The notes: generated by a model from the letters alone, not told the origin. Numbered from the stretch's first letter, positions 24,952 to 35,900 are shown. The stretch: 64,000 nt of DNA from JBEVJC01 sp040510375 (GCA_040510375.1 JBEVJC010000014.1:62001-126000); one strand, 5' to 3'. Translations and numbers: made by a program.

Positions 24952-27783
24952 TTGAGGTATCTACTGATCTTTTTACTGACCGCCTTTCTGGAAAATACCC
25001 TTAGTGCCCAGACTTACTGGCAACAGGAAGTGAATTATACCATGACGGTAACCTTGAATGATAAGGATAATTCACTGGATGGTCTCGCCCGCATTGAATA
25101 CATCAATCATTCTCCCGATACACTCCGTTTTATCTGGTTCCATCTCTGGCCCAACGCTTATAAAAACGATAAGACAGCCTTCAGCGACCAGCTTCTGGAA
25201 AACGGCAATACTGCTTTTTATTTTTCCGGGGAAGACCGTAAAGGTTATATCAACCGCATCGGGTTTAATGTAGACGGACAGGTGGCTGAAACCGAAGACC
25301 ACCCCACCCATACCGATATTACTAAACTTATCCTCCCCACCCCGCTTGCTCCAGGCTCACAGATATTAATCACCACACCCTTCCATGTAAAGCTGCCCTT
25401 CAATATCAGTCGCGGTGGTTACGATGGACAGTCGTACCAGGCCACCCAATGGTTTCCTAAACCCGCAGTGTACGATCGCAATGGCTGGCATCCCATGCCC
25501 TACCTGGATCAGGGCGAATTTTTCAGTGAGTTCGGCAGTTACGATGTTAGCATTACCGTTCCTTCCAACTATGTAGTGGCAGCCACGGGCAAAATGGATC
25601 CGGATTTTGAAGAATTTAAATTCATGCGTTCAAGGGTGGATTATAAATGGAAGCCGGTTGTCACTAAATCCAAGAACAAATCGGGACAGGTTAAGAAGAC
25701 CACTCGCTTATTTCCTGTTACGGAGAATGGGTTTAAAACGCTACGCTTCCGCGAAAAAAACATTCACGACTTCGCCTTTTTTACCGATAAACGTTTTATC
25801 GTTAAACAGGATAGCTGCCGCCTTCCTTCCGGTAAAATAGTAATGGTGAATGTTTTTTATACACCGGCCCATAGCGCGTTTTGGTCGCGCGTAATGGAAT
25901 ACGCCAAACAATCCCTGATTTTTTATTCCGGTAAACTGGGCGACTACCCCTATGATGTTTGCAGCGTAGTACAGGGCCCTGAAAGTTTTGGAAGTGGCAT
26001 GGAATACCCCACCATTACCTCCCTTGCACCGATGGATAATGCAGAAGAACTGCGGTTGACTGTCCTTCACGAAATCGGTCACAACTGGTTCTACGGCGCA
26101 CTGGCAAGCAACGAACGCCGTTATCCCTGGATGGATGAAGGACTGAACAGTTTTTATGAAATGGAATTTGCCCGGCTTCACCAGATCCGTGAACAATCGT
26201 CCGACAAAAGGGATTTCGAACACCGCGCCGCAGAAAAACGTGACCAGCCGATTAATACCAGTTCCGATTCACTAACCAACCGGAACTATGGACTGATCGC
26301 TTATTACAAAACAGCTGAATGGATGCGTTACCTGCAGTCGACCCTCGGAAACGAAACCTTCAACAGGTCCATGCAATACTATTACCAGTCCTGGAAATTC
26401 AAACATCCTTCACCAGCGGATTTCAAACAATCACTCGAAACCTCGAGCGGACGTAATCTCGACACGGTGTTTGCCCTGCTGGATAAAAAAGGTCTTCTTC
26501 CCAATCAGCAAAGACAGCCGGGAATAAGTTTTCTTTCCGCCCTGAGTTTCGACCCAACATATACCCGTCCCAATGGCAAAAAAGAAGAACTGCTGATAAC
26601 ACCCGCACCAGGCATCAACAATTACGATAAACTAATGCTTGGTGCATTGTTCACCAATTATACACGACCCGCAGGCGGACTCCAGTATCTCCTCATCCCT
26701 ATGTACGCATTCGGTTCTAAAAAATTCGCAGGTCTGGGAGTGCTCTCCTATTCTCTTTTCCCCGATAATTATTTCAGTAAAATAGAAATAGGACTGAGCA
26801 GTGCCCTGTTCTCTATCAATAAAATCACAGACGAACAAGGGAATAATACATTTTTAAGGGTTAAAAAACTCGTTCCCGGTATCCGGTTCACCAAAAAGGA
26901 AAACAATCCCCGGAGCCAACGAAACAGTTATGTCCAGTTCAGGACCTTTATCCTGGGCGAAGGACAGCTGGGCTTTTACCGCGACTCGGTGTTCACCGGT
27001 ATAGATACCACGGTCTTCACCCGTTTCACCGCCAACAATGAAACCACCGTCATCAACCAGATAAAACTGGTGACCGAAAACACCCGTACCCTTTATCCTT
27101 ACAAGGCCCAGTTAAGGATAGATCAATCAAAATTCTTCTTACGTGCTGCTTTTACGGGAAATTATTTTTTCAACTACAGCCGCGCCGGTGGACTTGATGT
27201 ACGCTTTTTCGCGGGTAAATTCTTTTATACTTCCACCAAAACCATCAGTAAACAATTTGCTACCGACCGTTATCATCTTAACCTGAGCGGACCGGATGGT
27301 AGTGAAGACTATACCTACAGTGATTACTTTGCGGGCCGGAATGAATTTGAAGGAACACTGAGCCAGCAGATGATGATCCGCGACGGAGCCTTTAAAGTGA
27401 AGACGGGTTTGCTTGCTGAAAAAGTGGGTAAAACGGACGACTGGCTGATGGCCATGAATTTCCGGTCATCCATCCCCGACCAGGTCAACCCGCTTAGTCT
27501 ACTCCCCTTCCGCATTCCTTTAAATATTTTTGCTGATGTGGGTACCTATGCCGAAGCCTGGAAGCGAAATGCAAACACGGATCGGTTCCTGTTTGATGCA
27601 GGTCTGGAGATCCCCATCTTAAAGGAAACAGTCCGTATTTATATTCCACTTCTGTACAGCAAGGTGTACAAAGACTATTACAAACAACTGGCCCGCGAAA
27701 ACACTTTCCTTAAACGGATTACCTTCGCCATTGACCTGGCCAATTTTGACCTGCGGCGATTTGATCCCAATGCAAGATTTTAA
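24952..27783 (+). CDS. Secreted M1-family zinc metallopeptidase
   Basis: The 943-residue protein begins with a signal peptide (LLIFLLTAFLENTLSAQ), so it is exported. The N-terminal beta domain is followed by a gluzincin catalytic domain with GSGMEYP (the GxMEN-like exopeptidase motif) and HEIGHNWFYG near residue 375, with the third ligand Glu in WMDEGLNSF. The last 350 residues look beta-rich, possibly a membrane-associated region. The reading frame starts at TTG, chosen because the signal peptide begins there and no ATG precedes the mature part. It overlaps the next gene by one base (TAATG). It is probably a periplasmic or outer-membrane aminopeptidase for peptide uptake. Confidence 0.9.
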   Translation: MRYLLIFLLTAFLENTLSAQTYWQQEVNYTMTVTLNDKDNSLDGLARIEYINHSPDTLRFIWFHLWPNAYKNDKTAFSDQLLENGNTAFYFSGEDRKGYINRIGFNVDGQVAETEDHPTHTDITKLILPTPLAPGSQILITTPFHVKLPFNISRGGYDGQSYQATQWFPKPAVYDRNGWHPMPYLDQGEFFSEFGSYDVSITVPSNYVVAATGKMDPDFEEFKFMRSRVDYKWKPVVTKSKNKSGQVKKTTRLFPVTENGFKTLRFREKNIHDFAFFTDKRFIVKQDSCRLPSGKIVMVNVFYTPAHSAFWSRVMEYAKQSLIFYSGKLGDYPYDVCSVVQGPESFGSGMEYPTITSLAPMDNAEELRLTVLHEIGHNWFYGALASNERRYPWMDEGLNSFYEMEFARLHQIREQSSDKRDFEHRAAEKRDQPINTSSDSLTNRNYGLIAYYKTAEWMRYLQSTLGNETFNRSMQYYYQSWKFKHPSPADFKQSLETSSGRNLDTVFALLDKKGLLPNQQRQPGISFLSALSFDPTYTRPNGKKEELLITPAPGINNYDKLMLGALFTNYTRPAGGLQYLLIPMYAFGSKKFAGLGVLSYSLFPDNYFSKIEIGLSSALFSINKITDEQGNNTFLRVKKLVPGIRFTKKENNPRSQRNSYVQFRTFILGEGQLGFYRDSVFTGIDTTVFTRFTANNETTVINQIKLVTENTRTLYPYKAQLRIDQSKFFLRAAFTGNYFFNYSRAGGLDVRFFAGKFFYTSTKTISKQFATDRYHLNLSGPDGSEDYTYSDYFAGRNEFEGTLSQQMMIRDGAFKVKTGLLAEKVGKTDDWLMAMNFRSSIPDQVNPLSLLPFRIPLNIFADVGTYAEAWKRNANTDRFLFDAGLEIPILKETVRIYIPLLYSKVYKDYYKQLARENTFLKRITFAIDLANFDLRRFDPNARF

Positions 27784-28706
27784 TGGAACATGGACCTTCA
27801 ATAAAATACCTGTCGTCCGAAGCCATCGATAAACAAAAATGGGATAACTGCATCGATCATGCACCCAATGGATTGATCTATGCATATAGTTATTATCTCG
27901 ACCAGATGGCCAGGCACTGGTCGGCCCTGGTACTTGGCGATTATGAAGCTGTGATGCCGCTTACCTGGAATAGTAAATATGGAGTTGCGTATCTCTACCA
28001 GCCCTTTCTTTGTGCGCAGCTGGGGATCTTCGGTGTAAACATTGACCGGATTGTAGTTGAACATTTTCTCCATGCCATCCCCACCCGTTTCCGGTATTGG
28101 GATATCTATCTCAACCACCAGAATGTTTTCCCTCTCACTGGTATTCATCTGTATGAACGCAGGAACTTTGTGCTCGACCTGAACCTTCCCTACGAAACCA
28201 TTTTTTCATCTTACCGGGAAAATATCCAGCGTAATATTAAAAGGGCCCTGCAGATGGGATGCACGCCCACCGCGGGTTTCGACGTAGAAGAAGTAATCAG
28301 TCTTGCCCGTTCGCAGATGCGTGAAGGGGGACAGGAAACAGAAGAGAATATGGAACGGTTCCGTCAGCTTTACCAGGACCTCCACTCCCGCGGTCAGGCT
28401 AAAACGTACGGAATTTTATCAGTCAAAAAAGAACTGATCGCTTCCTGCGTATTTGTATTCTCCCATAACCGCGCTTATTATATCCTGGTGGGTAATCATC
28501 CGGATGGCCGTACTGTCGGTGCATCACATGCACTGATAGATTCTTTTATAAGGGAACATGCCGGCAGTGAACTGATCCTTGATTTTGAAGGATCGGATAT
28601 CCGAAATCTCGCTTTTTTTTACAGCAGCTTTGGAGCGCGACAGGAAAAATACATCGGGATAAAAGCGAACAAACTTCCCTTTTATTTGAAATGGCTGAAG
28701 GAATAG
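27783..28706 (+). CDS. FemAB/GNAT-like acyltransferase
   Basis: This 307-residue protein has the look of a FemAB-type GNAT fold. A C-terminal segment (about 165 to 295) has YGILSVKKELIASCVFVFS, YYILVGNHPDGR and a helix SHALIDSFI, the strand-helix pattern of the acyl-donor domain. LDFEGSDIRNLAFFYSSFGA is a hallmark of this group in Bacteroidota. The N-terminal half is the partner domain. No signal peptide is present. The acceptor substrate is unknown; related enzymes modify peptidoglycan stems or other amines. Start and stop overlap the M1 peptidase by one base, so the genes are translationally coupled. Confidence 0.75.
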   Translation: MEHGPSIKYLSSEAIDKQKWDNCIDHAPNGLIYAYSYYLDQMARHWSALVLGDYEAVMPLTWNSKYGVAYLYQPFLCAQLGIFGVNIDRIVVEHFLHAIPTRFRYWDIYLNHQNVFPLTGIHLYERRNFVLDLNLPYETIFSSYRENIQRNIKRALQMGCTPTAGFDVEEVISLARSQMREGGQETEENMERFRQLYQDLHSRGQAKTYGILSVKKELIASCVFVFSHNRAYYILVGNHPDGRTVGASHALIDSFIREHAGSELILDFEGSDIRNLAFFYSSFGARQEKYIGIKANKLPFYLKWLKE

Positions 28707-28759
28707 TCAGAAGTCACTGAAGAGTACTTAGCAGTGGCCAGGGTTTACTAGCCGCAGCG

Positions 28760-29443
28760 CTAATTAAACGCCGAAGTCCGCCCCACCAGTAAACTCTCCG
28801 CCAGCAACAAATCCACCGGCCGCGTAATCTTGATGTTCGTATCCTCCCCATCTACTATCGATACTTTTAATCCAAACGCTTCCACAACAGTTGCCTCATC
28901 GGTATACTTGTCTTTATAATCTATCTGGTAAGCGGGTAACAATATCTTGCTGTGAAAAGTCTGCGGAGTCTGCACCAGCATTACTTTCTGCCGGTCCAGC
29001 ACATGATTGCCATCTTCCATGATCAACCGCACACTGTCTTTTGCAATCACCGCCGGTATCGCAGTCCCCGTTTCCTCTGCCTGATTATAACAACGATGGA
29101 TCAGTTCCCTCGACACCAGGCAACGAACACCATCATGTACAAATATGATGGATTCCTTTTCAACCAGTGCCAGTCCGTTCCTCACCGAATGAAAACGTGT
29201 ATCACCACCGGCAGTCAACCGGATCCGGTCCTTATCAAAATATCCATCAATGATTTCCTGCGCCATGTCCATATGATCAACCGGCAATACCAGGATAATC
29301 TCCATGTCCTTATATGAGTCGAGAAAAGCCTGGATGGTATAATACAATACAGGTTTATCATTCAGTAATAAAAACTGTTTGGGAAGGGTGGTGCCCATCC
29401 TGCTGCCAGTACCAGCAGCCACAATAACTGCGTATTTCTTCAT
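28760..29443 (-). CDS. ispD: 2-C-methyl-D-erythritol 4-phosphate cytidylyltransferase
   Basis: The 227-residue enzyme forms CDP-methylerythritol from MEP and CTP in the non-mevalonate isoprenoid pathway. The nucleotide-binding start VIVAAGTGSRMG with LPKQFLLLNDKPVL is diagnostic, as are VHDGVRCLVS and TPQTFHS further on. Its length matches the family. It lies convergent to the acyltransferase gene and 45 bases downstream of the asparaginase gene. A -7-like TAATTTTG (29448 to 29455) is so close to the ATG that the mRNA would have almost no leader. Confidence 0.95.
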   Translation of the reverse strand: MKKYAVIVAAGTGSRMGTTLPKQFLLLNDKPVLYYTIQAFLDSYKDMEIILVLPVDHMDMAQEIIDGYFDKDRIRLTAGGDTRFHSVRNGLALVEKESIIFVHDGVRCLVSRELIHRCYNQAEETGTAIPAVIAKDSVRLIMEDGNHVLDRQKVMLVQTPQTFHSKILLPAYQIDYKDKYTDEATVVEAFGLKVSIVDGEDTNIKITRPVDLLLAESLLVGRTSAFN

Positions 29444-29447
29444 GTCG

Positions 29448-29455
29448 CAAAATTA
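29448..29455 (-). promoter_or_regulatory. -7-like element immediately before ispD
   Basis: TAATTTTG ends five bases before the ispD ATG. If used, transcription would start about at the start codon and give a leaderless mRNA. No -33 TTTG is obvious. Confidence 0.4.
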
Positions 29456-29488
29456 CGGAATCAGGGCATCTGAAAGGCCCTTGGAGGT

Positions 29489-30433
29489 TTATAAATCGTC
29501 CCGATAGATAGCCGTGAAATTCACTCCCACGCTGTTCTTCAGGCCCCGGTACATTCCGGCGCTGTTAAACAACAGGGCAGCATTACCCTGCCCGTCTACA
29601 CCAATCATGCCACCTTCACCATTGATCTTAACCAAACGGTTATTTACTACAATATCCATTGCTTCGCGAAGACTCAGTCCTTTGTACTCCATCAGGCAGC
29701 TGACATCATAGGCAGCCACGGCGCGGATAAACATTTCACCATGACCGGTGCAGCTGATGGCACAGGTCTGGTCGTTTGCATAGGTACCCGCACCGATAAT
29801 CGGACTATCACCTACCCTACCGTATTGTTTGTTGGTCATCCCCCCGGTACTGGTGGCTGCTGCAATATGTCCGTTAACATCGCAGGCAACAGCGCCTACG
29901 GTTCCGAATTTTTTATCTTTCGTTGCTGCGGAGTTATGATCTAGCATGGTCTTGTCGCTTCCACGAACGGACTTCCACTGCTCGTGCCTGAATTCCGAAT
30001 AAAAATATTCATCAGGTTCCATCGCTATACCCTGGCTGATGGCAAAATCATTCGCGCCCTTACCGCTCAACATTACATGATCACTAGCGGTCATCACTTT
30101 ATAGGCAAGAAGAATGGGATTGCGGATATTTTTTACGGCACTGACTGATCCGGCCATCAGGTCGCGACCCTGCATCAGCGAAGCATCCATTTCATGTCCG
30201 CCATCGCTGGCAAATACGGAACCGCGACCGGCATTGAACAGGATATTATTTTCCAGTTCAACCGTAGCCGCCAGTACAGCATCGGTTGCCTCACCACCGG
30301 ATTCGAGTACTTTATAACCCGCATCCAGCGCGGCTTGCAGAGCCGACTGATAAGCCGCCTCCTTTTCGGGAGTCATCTCTTCCTTCAGGATGGTGCCTGC
30401 TCCTCCGTGAATGGCCAGTGATAGTATTGACAT
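29489..30433 (-). CDS. Isoaspartyl peptidase / L-asparaginase (Ntn hydrolase)
   Basis: A 314-residue Ntn-hydrolase precursor. LAIHGGAGTI at the start and KFGTVGAVACDVNGHIAAAT in the middle are the family hallmarks. The Thr of FGTVG (about residue 173) is the nucleophile that becomes the new N-terminus after self-cleavage. Substrate-binding residues are seen in GRVGDSPIIGAGTY and CTGHGE. There is no signal peptide, so the enzyme acts in the cytoplasm, hydrolysing isoaspartyl dipeptides and asparagine. It is transcribed toward ispD. Confidence 0.93.
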   Translation of the reverse strand: MSILSLAIHGGAGTILKEEMTPEKEAAYQSALQAALDAGYKVLESGGEATDAVLAATVELENNILFNAGRGSVFASDGGHEMDASLMQGRDLMAGSVSAVKNIRNPILLAYKVMTASDHVMLSGKGANDFAISQGIAMEPDEYFYSEFRHEQWKSVRGSDKTMLDHNSAATKDKKFGTVGAVACDVNGHIAAATSTGGMTNKQYGRVGDSPIIGAGTYANDQTCAISCTGHGEMFIRAVAAYDVSCLMEYKGLSLREAMDIVVNNRLVKINGEGGMIGVDGQGNAALLFNSAGMYRGLKNSVGVNFTAIYRDDL

Positions 30434-30505
30434 GGGCGCTGATGGGTATTTAATCCCAACATAAAATTAGCCATTATAATGCCTAACCCATGCGGCGAAA
30501 AAAAT

Positions 30506-31930
30506 TTAAGCTTTTTTATTCCGGGAGATCGCGAGAAAATACAGGGGAATACCGATCAGTACGATCACCAGTCCCCAGAGGGAATAAAACGGTTCGTACA
30601 TAACCAGGAAAGTGCAGAAAGTAATTCCCATGATAATATAAATAATGGGCAGGACCGGATAACCAAACGCCTTATACGGTCGCTCCAGATCGGGTCTTTT
30701 TTTACGGAGAATAAAAATCCCCGCAATGGTCAATGCATAAAAGATGACCACCACAAATGAGATCATAGTCAGCAGTTCATTGTACCCGCCGCTTAAACAA
30801 AGAAGTGCAGCAACCACGGCCTGTGCCCAAAGAGCCCATGCAGGTACTGCATTTTTATTCAGTTTACCCGCCTGTTTAAAAAACAATCCATCGTTGGCCA
30901 TGGTATAAAAAACCCTGGAACCCGCCAGGATCAATCCATTGTTGCAACCAAACGTAGAGATCATGATCATCACTGCAATTACCTTTGATCCGTTTGATCC
31001 GAAGATAGAATCAGATGCGGCAACGGCCACACGTCCGCCTTCGGGAAACGCGATAGACTGCACCGGCAGCACATACAGATACATCAGGTTGGCAGAGATA
31101 TAGATTACTGATACAATCAGTGTACCGAGGAAAAGGCTTAGTCCGATATTACGTTGCGGGTTCTTTACTTCACCTGCAATGAAGGTGATATTATTCCAGG
31201 CATCACTGCTGAAGATGGATCCCACCATGGCAGATGCAATGGCACCGATCAATACAGCACCACCGATGGGAAGCCAGCTATTGGGATCCGTTACCCCGTC
31301 CACCTTACTCACCTGTACTGCTTCCCAACCATTCTGCCAGTTTTCGGCCCAGAAACTATCTTTCACCAGCAGGAAACCAAGGATGATCAGTCCGAACAGC
31401 GAGATCAGTTTTACCGAAGTAAAAAGTGTCTGGATAAATTTACCTTCTTTCACCCCGCGGGTATTGGTATAGGTCAGCAACGCGATTACTCCGATAGCGA
31501 GTAACTGGGCGGCCGAAATTTTTACGAAACCAAGATCAGCGATGATATTTGTTTCTCCCAGACGGGGAACAAGATAGGCCGTGTAACGGCTGAATGCCAC
31601 ACCCACAGCGGCGATGGTGGCGGTCTGGATTACAGCGAAAAAACTCCAGCCATATAAAAAACCCATCAACGGGTTATACGCTTCTTTCAGGTAAACATAC
31701 TGGCCACCGGCCTTGGGGAACATACTGCTCAGCTCGCCATACGATACGGCCGCAATAATGGTCATAAACGCAGTGATGGCCCAGACGGCAATCAGCCAAC
31801 CCGCACTCCCCACATTCTGGACGATATCGGAACTCACGATAAAAATACCTGATCCGATCATCGATCCTGCTACGATCATGGTAGCATCCACCAATCCCAA
31901 TGATCTCTTGAAAGTAGTTTGTTCTGGCAT
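30506..31930 (-). CDS. APC-family amino acid permease
   Basis: The 474-residue protein has about 12 membrane helices. The first one carries MIVAGSMIGSGIFIV, the substrate-binding GSGIF motif of the APC superfamily, and the YGELSSMFPKAGGQYVYLKEA stretch follows. It is probably an amino acid/H+ symporter or exchanger; the specific substrate is not readable. It lies just upstream of the asparaginase gene in the same direction, 72 bases apart, which may reflect joint use of asparagine or peptides, though this is loose inference. Confidence 0.9.
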   Translation of the reverse strand: MPEQTTFKRSLGLVDATMIVAGSMIGSGIFIVSSDIVQNVGSAGWLIAVWAITAFMTIIAAVSYGELSSMFPKAGGQYVYLKEAYNPLMGFLYGWSFFAVIQTATIAAVGVAFSRYTAYLVPRLGETNIIADLGFVKISAAQLLAIGVIALLTYTNTRGVKEGKFIQTLFTSVKLISLFGLIILGFLLVKDSFWAENWQNGWEAVQVSKVDGVTDPNSWLPIGGAVLIGAIASAMVGSIFSSDAWNNITFIAGEVKNPQRNIGLSLFLGTLIVSVIYISANLMYLYVLPVQSIAFPEGGRVAVAASDSIFGSNGSKVIAVMIMISTFGCNNGLILAGSRVFYTMANDGLFFKQAGKLNKNAVPAWALWAQAVVAALLCLSGGYNELLTMISFVVVIFYALTIAGIFILRKKRPDLERPYKAFGYPVLPIIYIIMGITFCTFLVMYEPFYSLWGLVIVLIGIPLYFLAISRNKKA

Positions 31931-31964
31931 GAAGAAAGTTTAGGAATAAAGCTAGGGAAAATCC

Positions 31965-32561
31965 CTAATCCTTTTTGGTCTTATATGAATTGTTCAACCC
32001 CTTGATCACTTCAGCGGTGATATCATATACAGAGTCCTTGTAGTAAAAGAATCCCTGGTCGGAGGCAACAATGTAAGAGTACTTACGATCCTTGTTATAT
32101 TGGGCAATGTATTCCTGGATCCGGTTTTTCAGGTTGATATTCCTCCGGGTTACAAAATCCTGGTAGTCGGTATCGAGTTGTTGTTTCTCGCCTTTAAGTG
32201 TTTCTTCCAGTTTCTTCAGTTCTATCTGTGCGTTTTCGTAATCAGCTTGTGTCATAGACGCACCCTGTGCCTGGTAGTCCTGCACCTTCTTACGGTAACG
32301 GCTGTCCAGACGACCCAGGTTGGTACTGTATTCTTCTTCTTTTTTGGCGATTTCTGCTTTAACATCTTTCACCATATCGAAATTATTCTCTACCGAATCC
32401 ATTTCGAAGTAGGCGATTTTAAATGCACCCGGACCGGCTGCACCAGCACCCTGTTTGTTACCGTTGTCGGTTGAGTGGGCACTCTTACCGAAATACAGGA
32501 AGAAAAGTACGCCGGCAGCGACAGTCAACAATAAATTCCATACTAGAATTCCATTTTTCAT
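31965..32561 (-). CDS. OmpH/Skp-like envelope protein
   Basis: With the start at 32561 the protein has 198 residues. It has an N-terminal hydrophobic segment (ILVWNLLLTVAAGVLFFLYF) as uncleaved anchor or signal, a short polar linker and a long coiled coil typical of OmpH/Skp chaperones (AEIAKKEEEYSTNLGRLD, then LKKLEETLKGEKQQLDTD). It ends with the family's small beta element YIVASDQGFFYY. Skp-like proteins hold outer-membrane proteins in the periplasm. A frame extending 29 codons upstream exists, but the hydrophobic start and the -7 element at 32646 to 32653 support the downstream ATG. Confidence 0.85.
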   Translation of the reverse strand: MKNGILVWNLLLTVAAGVLFFLYFGKSAHSTDNGNKQGAGAAGPGAFKIAYFEMDSVENNFDMVKDVKAEIAKKEEEYSTNLGRLDSRYRKKVQDYQAQGASMTQADYENAQIELKKLEETLKGEKQQLDTDYQDFVTRRNINLKNRIQEYIAQYNKDRKYSYIVASDQGFFYYKDSVYDITAEVIKGLNNSYKTKKD

Positions 32562-32645
32562 CCGTATCTCTTTAATTAAAAATACTCCGTCACGTTTTAT
32601 CCAACAACGCGGCACGAAGTTGCAAATTACTAATGAATAGGCGGG

Positions 32646-32653
32646 CAAATATA
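32646..32653 (-). promoter_or_regulatory. -7 element (TATATTTG) of the OmpH-like gene
   Basis: TATATTTG on the minus strand fits TAnnTTTG and would start transcription near 32,640, about 80 bases before the chosen start codon and inside the rejected longer frame. Confidence 0.5.
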
Positions 32654-32734
32654 ACGAACCGTCACGTATTAACGGATTATTAGGACTTATTATCGCGGGT
32701 TTTACAGAATAGGGTATTCCTGTCCCCCCGATCC

Positions 32735-32832
32735 GGTTATACCCAGATACGAAGCATTATAAATGGCTATCCGAGAAAGATGCCACGCGACCGATGACCA
32801 GGTTATACCCAGATCCGATACCTTATAAATGG
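32735..32832. repeat. Two-copy 32-base repeat, 66-base period
   Basis: GGTTATACCCAGAT..TTATAAATGG occurs at 32735 to 32766 and 32801 to 32832 with 28 of 32 bases equal. It lies between rpoC and the OmpH-like gene. Confidence 0.75.
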
Positions 32833-32869
32833 GACTGTCATGGGTCAGTAAAGCCTGCCCTTCCAACCC

Positions 32870-32906
32870 AAAAAAAATCCCGTCCTGGTTAACCGGGACG
32901 GGATTT
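32870..32906 (-). terminator. Intrinsic terminator of rpoBC
   Basis: ATCCCGTCC and GGACGGGAT form a perfect 9-base stem around a further palindromic GGTTAACC. On the minus strand eight T follow. It begins about 20 bases after the rpoC stop. Confidence 0.92.
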
Positions 32907-32924
32907 GTAATATCAGAAGTCTGA

Positions 32925-35900
32925 TTATTCTTCTTCGTCGAAAGTCATCGCTTCACGGGTCATTTGCAGCAATTCATATTCTTCCTTGCTACCAACGATC
33001 ATGTTTTCGAATTCCCTCAGACCGGTACCGGCTGGTATCGGATGACCGGTGATCACGTTTTCTTTCAGGCCAAGCATATCATCCGTTTTACCATGAATGG
33101 CAGCGGAAGAAAGTACCTTGGTTGTTTCCTGGAACGACGCGGCTGAGATCCAGCTTTGTACTCCAAGAGAGGCCTTCGTGATACCCAGTAAGGTTGGCGC
33201 TGAAGTGGCAGGTTTCGCGTCGCGGTGTTCCACCATTGCAAGGTCATTGCGGCGGAGTACGCTGTTCTCTTCCCTTAATTCGCGCAGGCTGACGATCTGT
33301 CCAGGGCGCAGTTTGGTCGACGCACCGGCTTCTGTCACCACCTTCTTATCGTATACATAATCGTTCTCTTCGATGAACTCAAATTTATCAACCGAATCAT
33401 CTTCGAGGAACTTGGTATCACCCGGATCTACGATGTTTACTTTCCTCATCATCTGGCGAACGATCACTTCCACGTGTTTGTCGTTGATCTTCACACCCTG
33501 CAGACGGTATACTTCCTGGATTTCATTCACCACGTACTGTTGTACTGCGAATGGTCCCTGGATGCTGAGGATATCCTGCGGAGATGTTTGTCCGTCTGAT
33601 AAAGGCCAGCCCGCTTTAACGAAGTCACCATCCTGAGCCAGGATCTGACGGGTCAGCGGAACCAGGTACTTTTTCTGAACGCCATCTTTCGCTTCGATGA
33701 TGATCTCACGGTTACCACGTTTGATGGAACCCATTGATACCACACCATCGATTTCAGATACAACTGCGGGGTTGCTTGGGTTTCTTGCCTCAAACAATTC
33801 CGTAACACGGGGCAGACCCCCAGTGATATCGCGAAGTTTACCAAGGATCCTTGGGATCTTCACCAGTACCTGACCGGCTTTTACTTCTTCCCCATCATCA
33901 AAGATGATATGGGAACCGGTTGGTAAGTTGTATGATTTATTCTCCTTACCGGCAACTACGATTGAAGGAATCTTTGTTTTGTCACGTGTTTCGATAACTA
34001 CCTTTTCACGGTGGCCTGTTTGTTCGTCAGACTCTTCGCGGTAGGTAACACCTTCGATAACGTTTTCAAACTTCATGGTACCGTCGATTTCGGCAATGAT
34101 CACGTTATTGTACGGATCCCATGAACAGATCGCATCTCCCTTCGCTACTTTCTGACCATCTTTCACACTGAGGGTAGAACCGTAAGGAATATTATTGGTA
34201 ATTAATAAGCGGTCATTCTTCTGGTCAACGATCCTTACTTCACCGGTACGGCCAATTACGACCATTACCTTTTCACCATCATTGTTGGTTACCGGAACAG
34301 AACGCAGTCCATCGAACTGGATCGTACCGTCGAACTTGGCAAGGAGGGTTGAATCAACTGAAGCAGAACCGGCCACACCACCCACGTGGAAGGTACGAAG
34401 TGTCAGCTGTGTACCAGGCTCACCGATCGACTGTGCAGCGATGATACCAACAGCATCACCTTTCTGTGCCAGGATTCCGGAAGCAAGGTTTTTACCATAA
34501 CACTTCACGCAACATCCGCGTTTGCTTTCGCAGGTAAGTACCGAGCGGATTTCCACGGTTTCGATACCGGCTTCTTCCACTTTACGTGCAAGATTTTCCG
34601 TGATACCTTCACCAGCGCCAACGATCAGTTCTTCCGTTGCAGGGTTGTACACATCATGTAAAGATGTACGTCCCATGATCCGGTCGCTCAGGCCTTCAAT
34701 TACATCCTCATTATCTTTCAATGCCGAGGTAGCAATACCACGCAGTGTTCCGCAATCTTCTTCGGTGATCACCACGTCCTGTGCAACGTCTACCAGACGA
34801 CGGGTAAGGTAACCCGCATCCGCAGTCTTCAGGGCGGTATCGGCAAGACCTTTACGCGCACCGTGCGTGGAGATGAAGTAATCCAGTACGTTCAGTCCAC
34901 CCTTGAAGTTGGAAAGAATCGGGTTTTCAATGATCTCAGATCCGGTAGAACCTGATTTCCTTGGTTTGGCCATCAGACCCCGGATACCAGCCAGCTGTTT
35001 GATCTGCTGTTTGGAACCACGGGCACCGGAATCAAGCATCATGAATACAGAGTTGAAACCCTGTTTATCTGTTGCAAGTTCGCGGATCAGTGTTTCTGTG
35101 ATCCGTGTATCCACACGGCTCCAGATATCCACGATCTGGTTATAACGTTCGTTATTGGTGATCAGACCCATATTGTAGTTATCCCAAACCTCATTTACTT
35201 CACCCTTTGCATTCTCGAGCAATTGCTCTTTAATGTCGGGGATGATGAGGTCATTGATACTGAATGAAAGTCCACCCTGGAAGGCCGTACGGAATCCAAG
35301 TTGTTTGATATCATCCAGGAACTTTGCTGTTTTGGGAACGTTCGTGATCTCGATGATATCACCGATGATTTCGCGAAGGTTCTTCTTGGTCAGCAGGGCA
35401 TTTACAAAACCTACTTCTGCAGGTACGTGCTGGTTAAAGATCACGCGGCCAACAGTTGTTTCGATCAGTTTATGTTCCAGCAGTCCATCACTGTTCATGA
35501 TGTTGGCTTTCACCTTGATCCAGGCGTGCATATCCACCACTTTCTCATTGAAAGCGATTACCACTTCTTCAGCGGAATAAAATGCCTTGCCTTCTCCGCG
35601 GACCTTTTCAGTCTCGGTAGATTTTTTACCCTTGGAAATATAATACAGTCCGAGTACCATGTCCTGTGAAGGCAGGGTGATCGGCGTACCGTTCTGCGGG
35701 TTAAGGATATTATGTGAAGCAAGCATCAGTAACTGGGCTTCCAGAACGGCCGCGTTGCTCAAAGGCACGTGAACCGCCATCTGGTCACCATCAAAGTCGG
35801 CGTTGAAGGCCGTAGTTACCAATGGGTGCAGCTGGATCGCCTTACCTTCGATCAGTTTAGGCTGGAAGGCCTGGATTGAAAGACGGTGAAGCGTTGGGGC

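Noticed and set aside
32562..32648. Longer start of the OmpH-like protein
   Set aside because: It would hide the hydrophobic N-terminus 29 residues inside and begins upstream of the likely transcription start.
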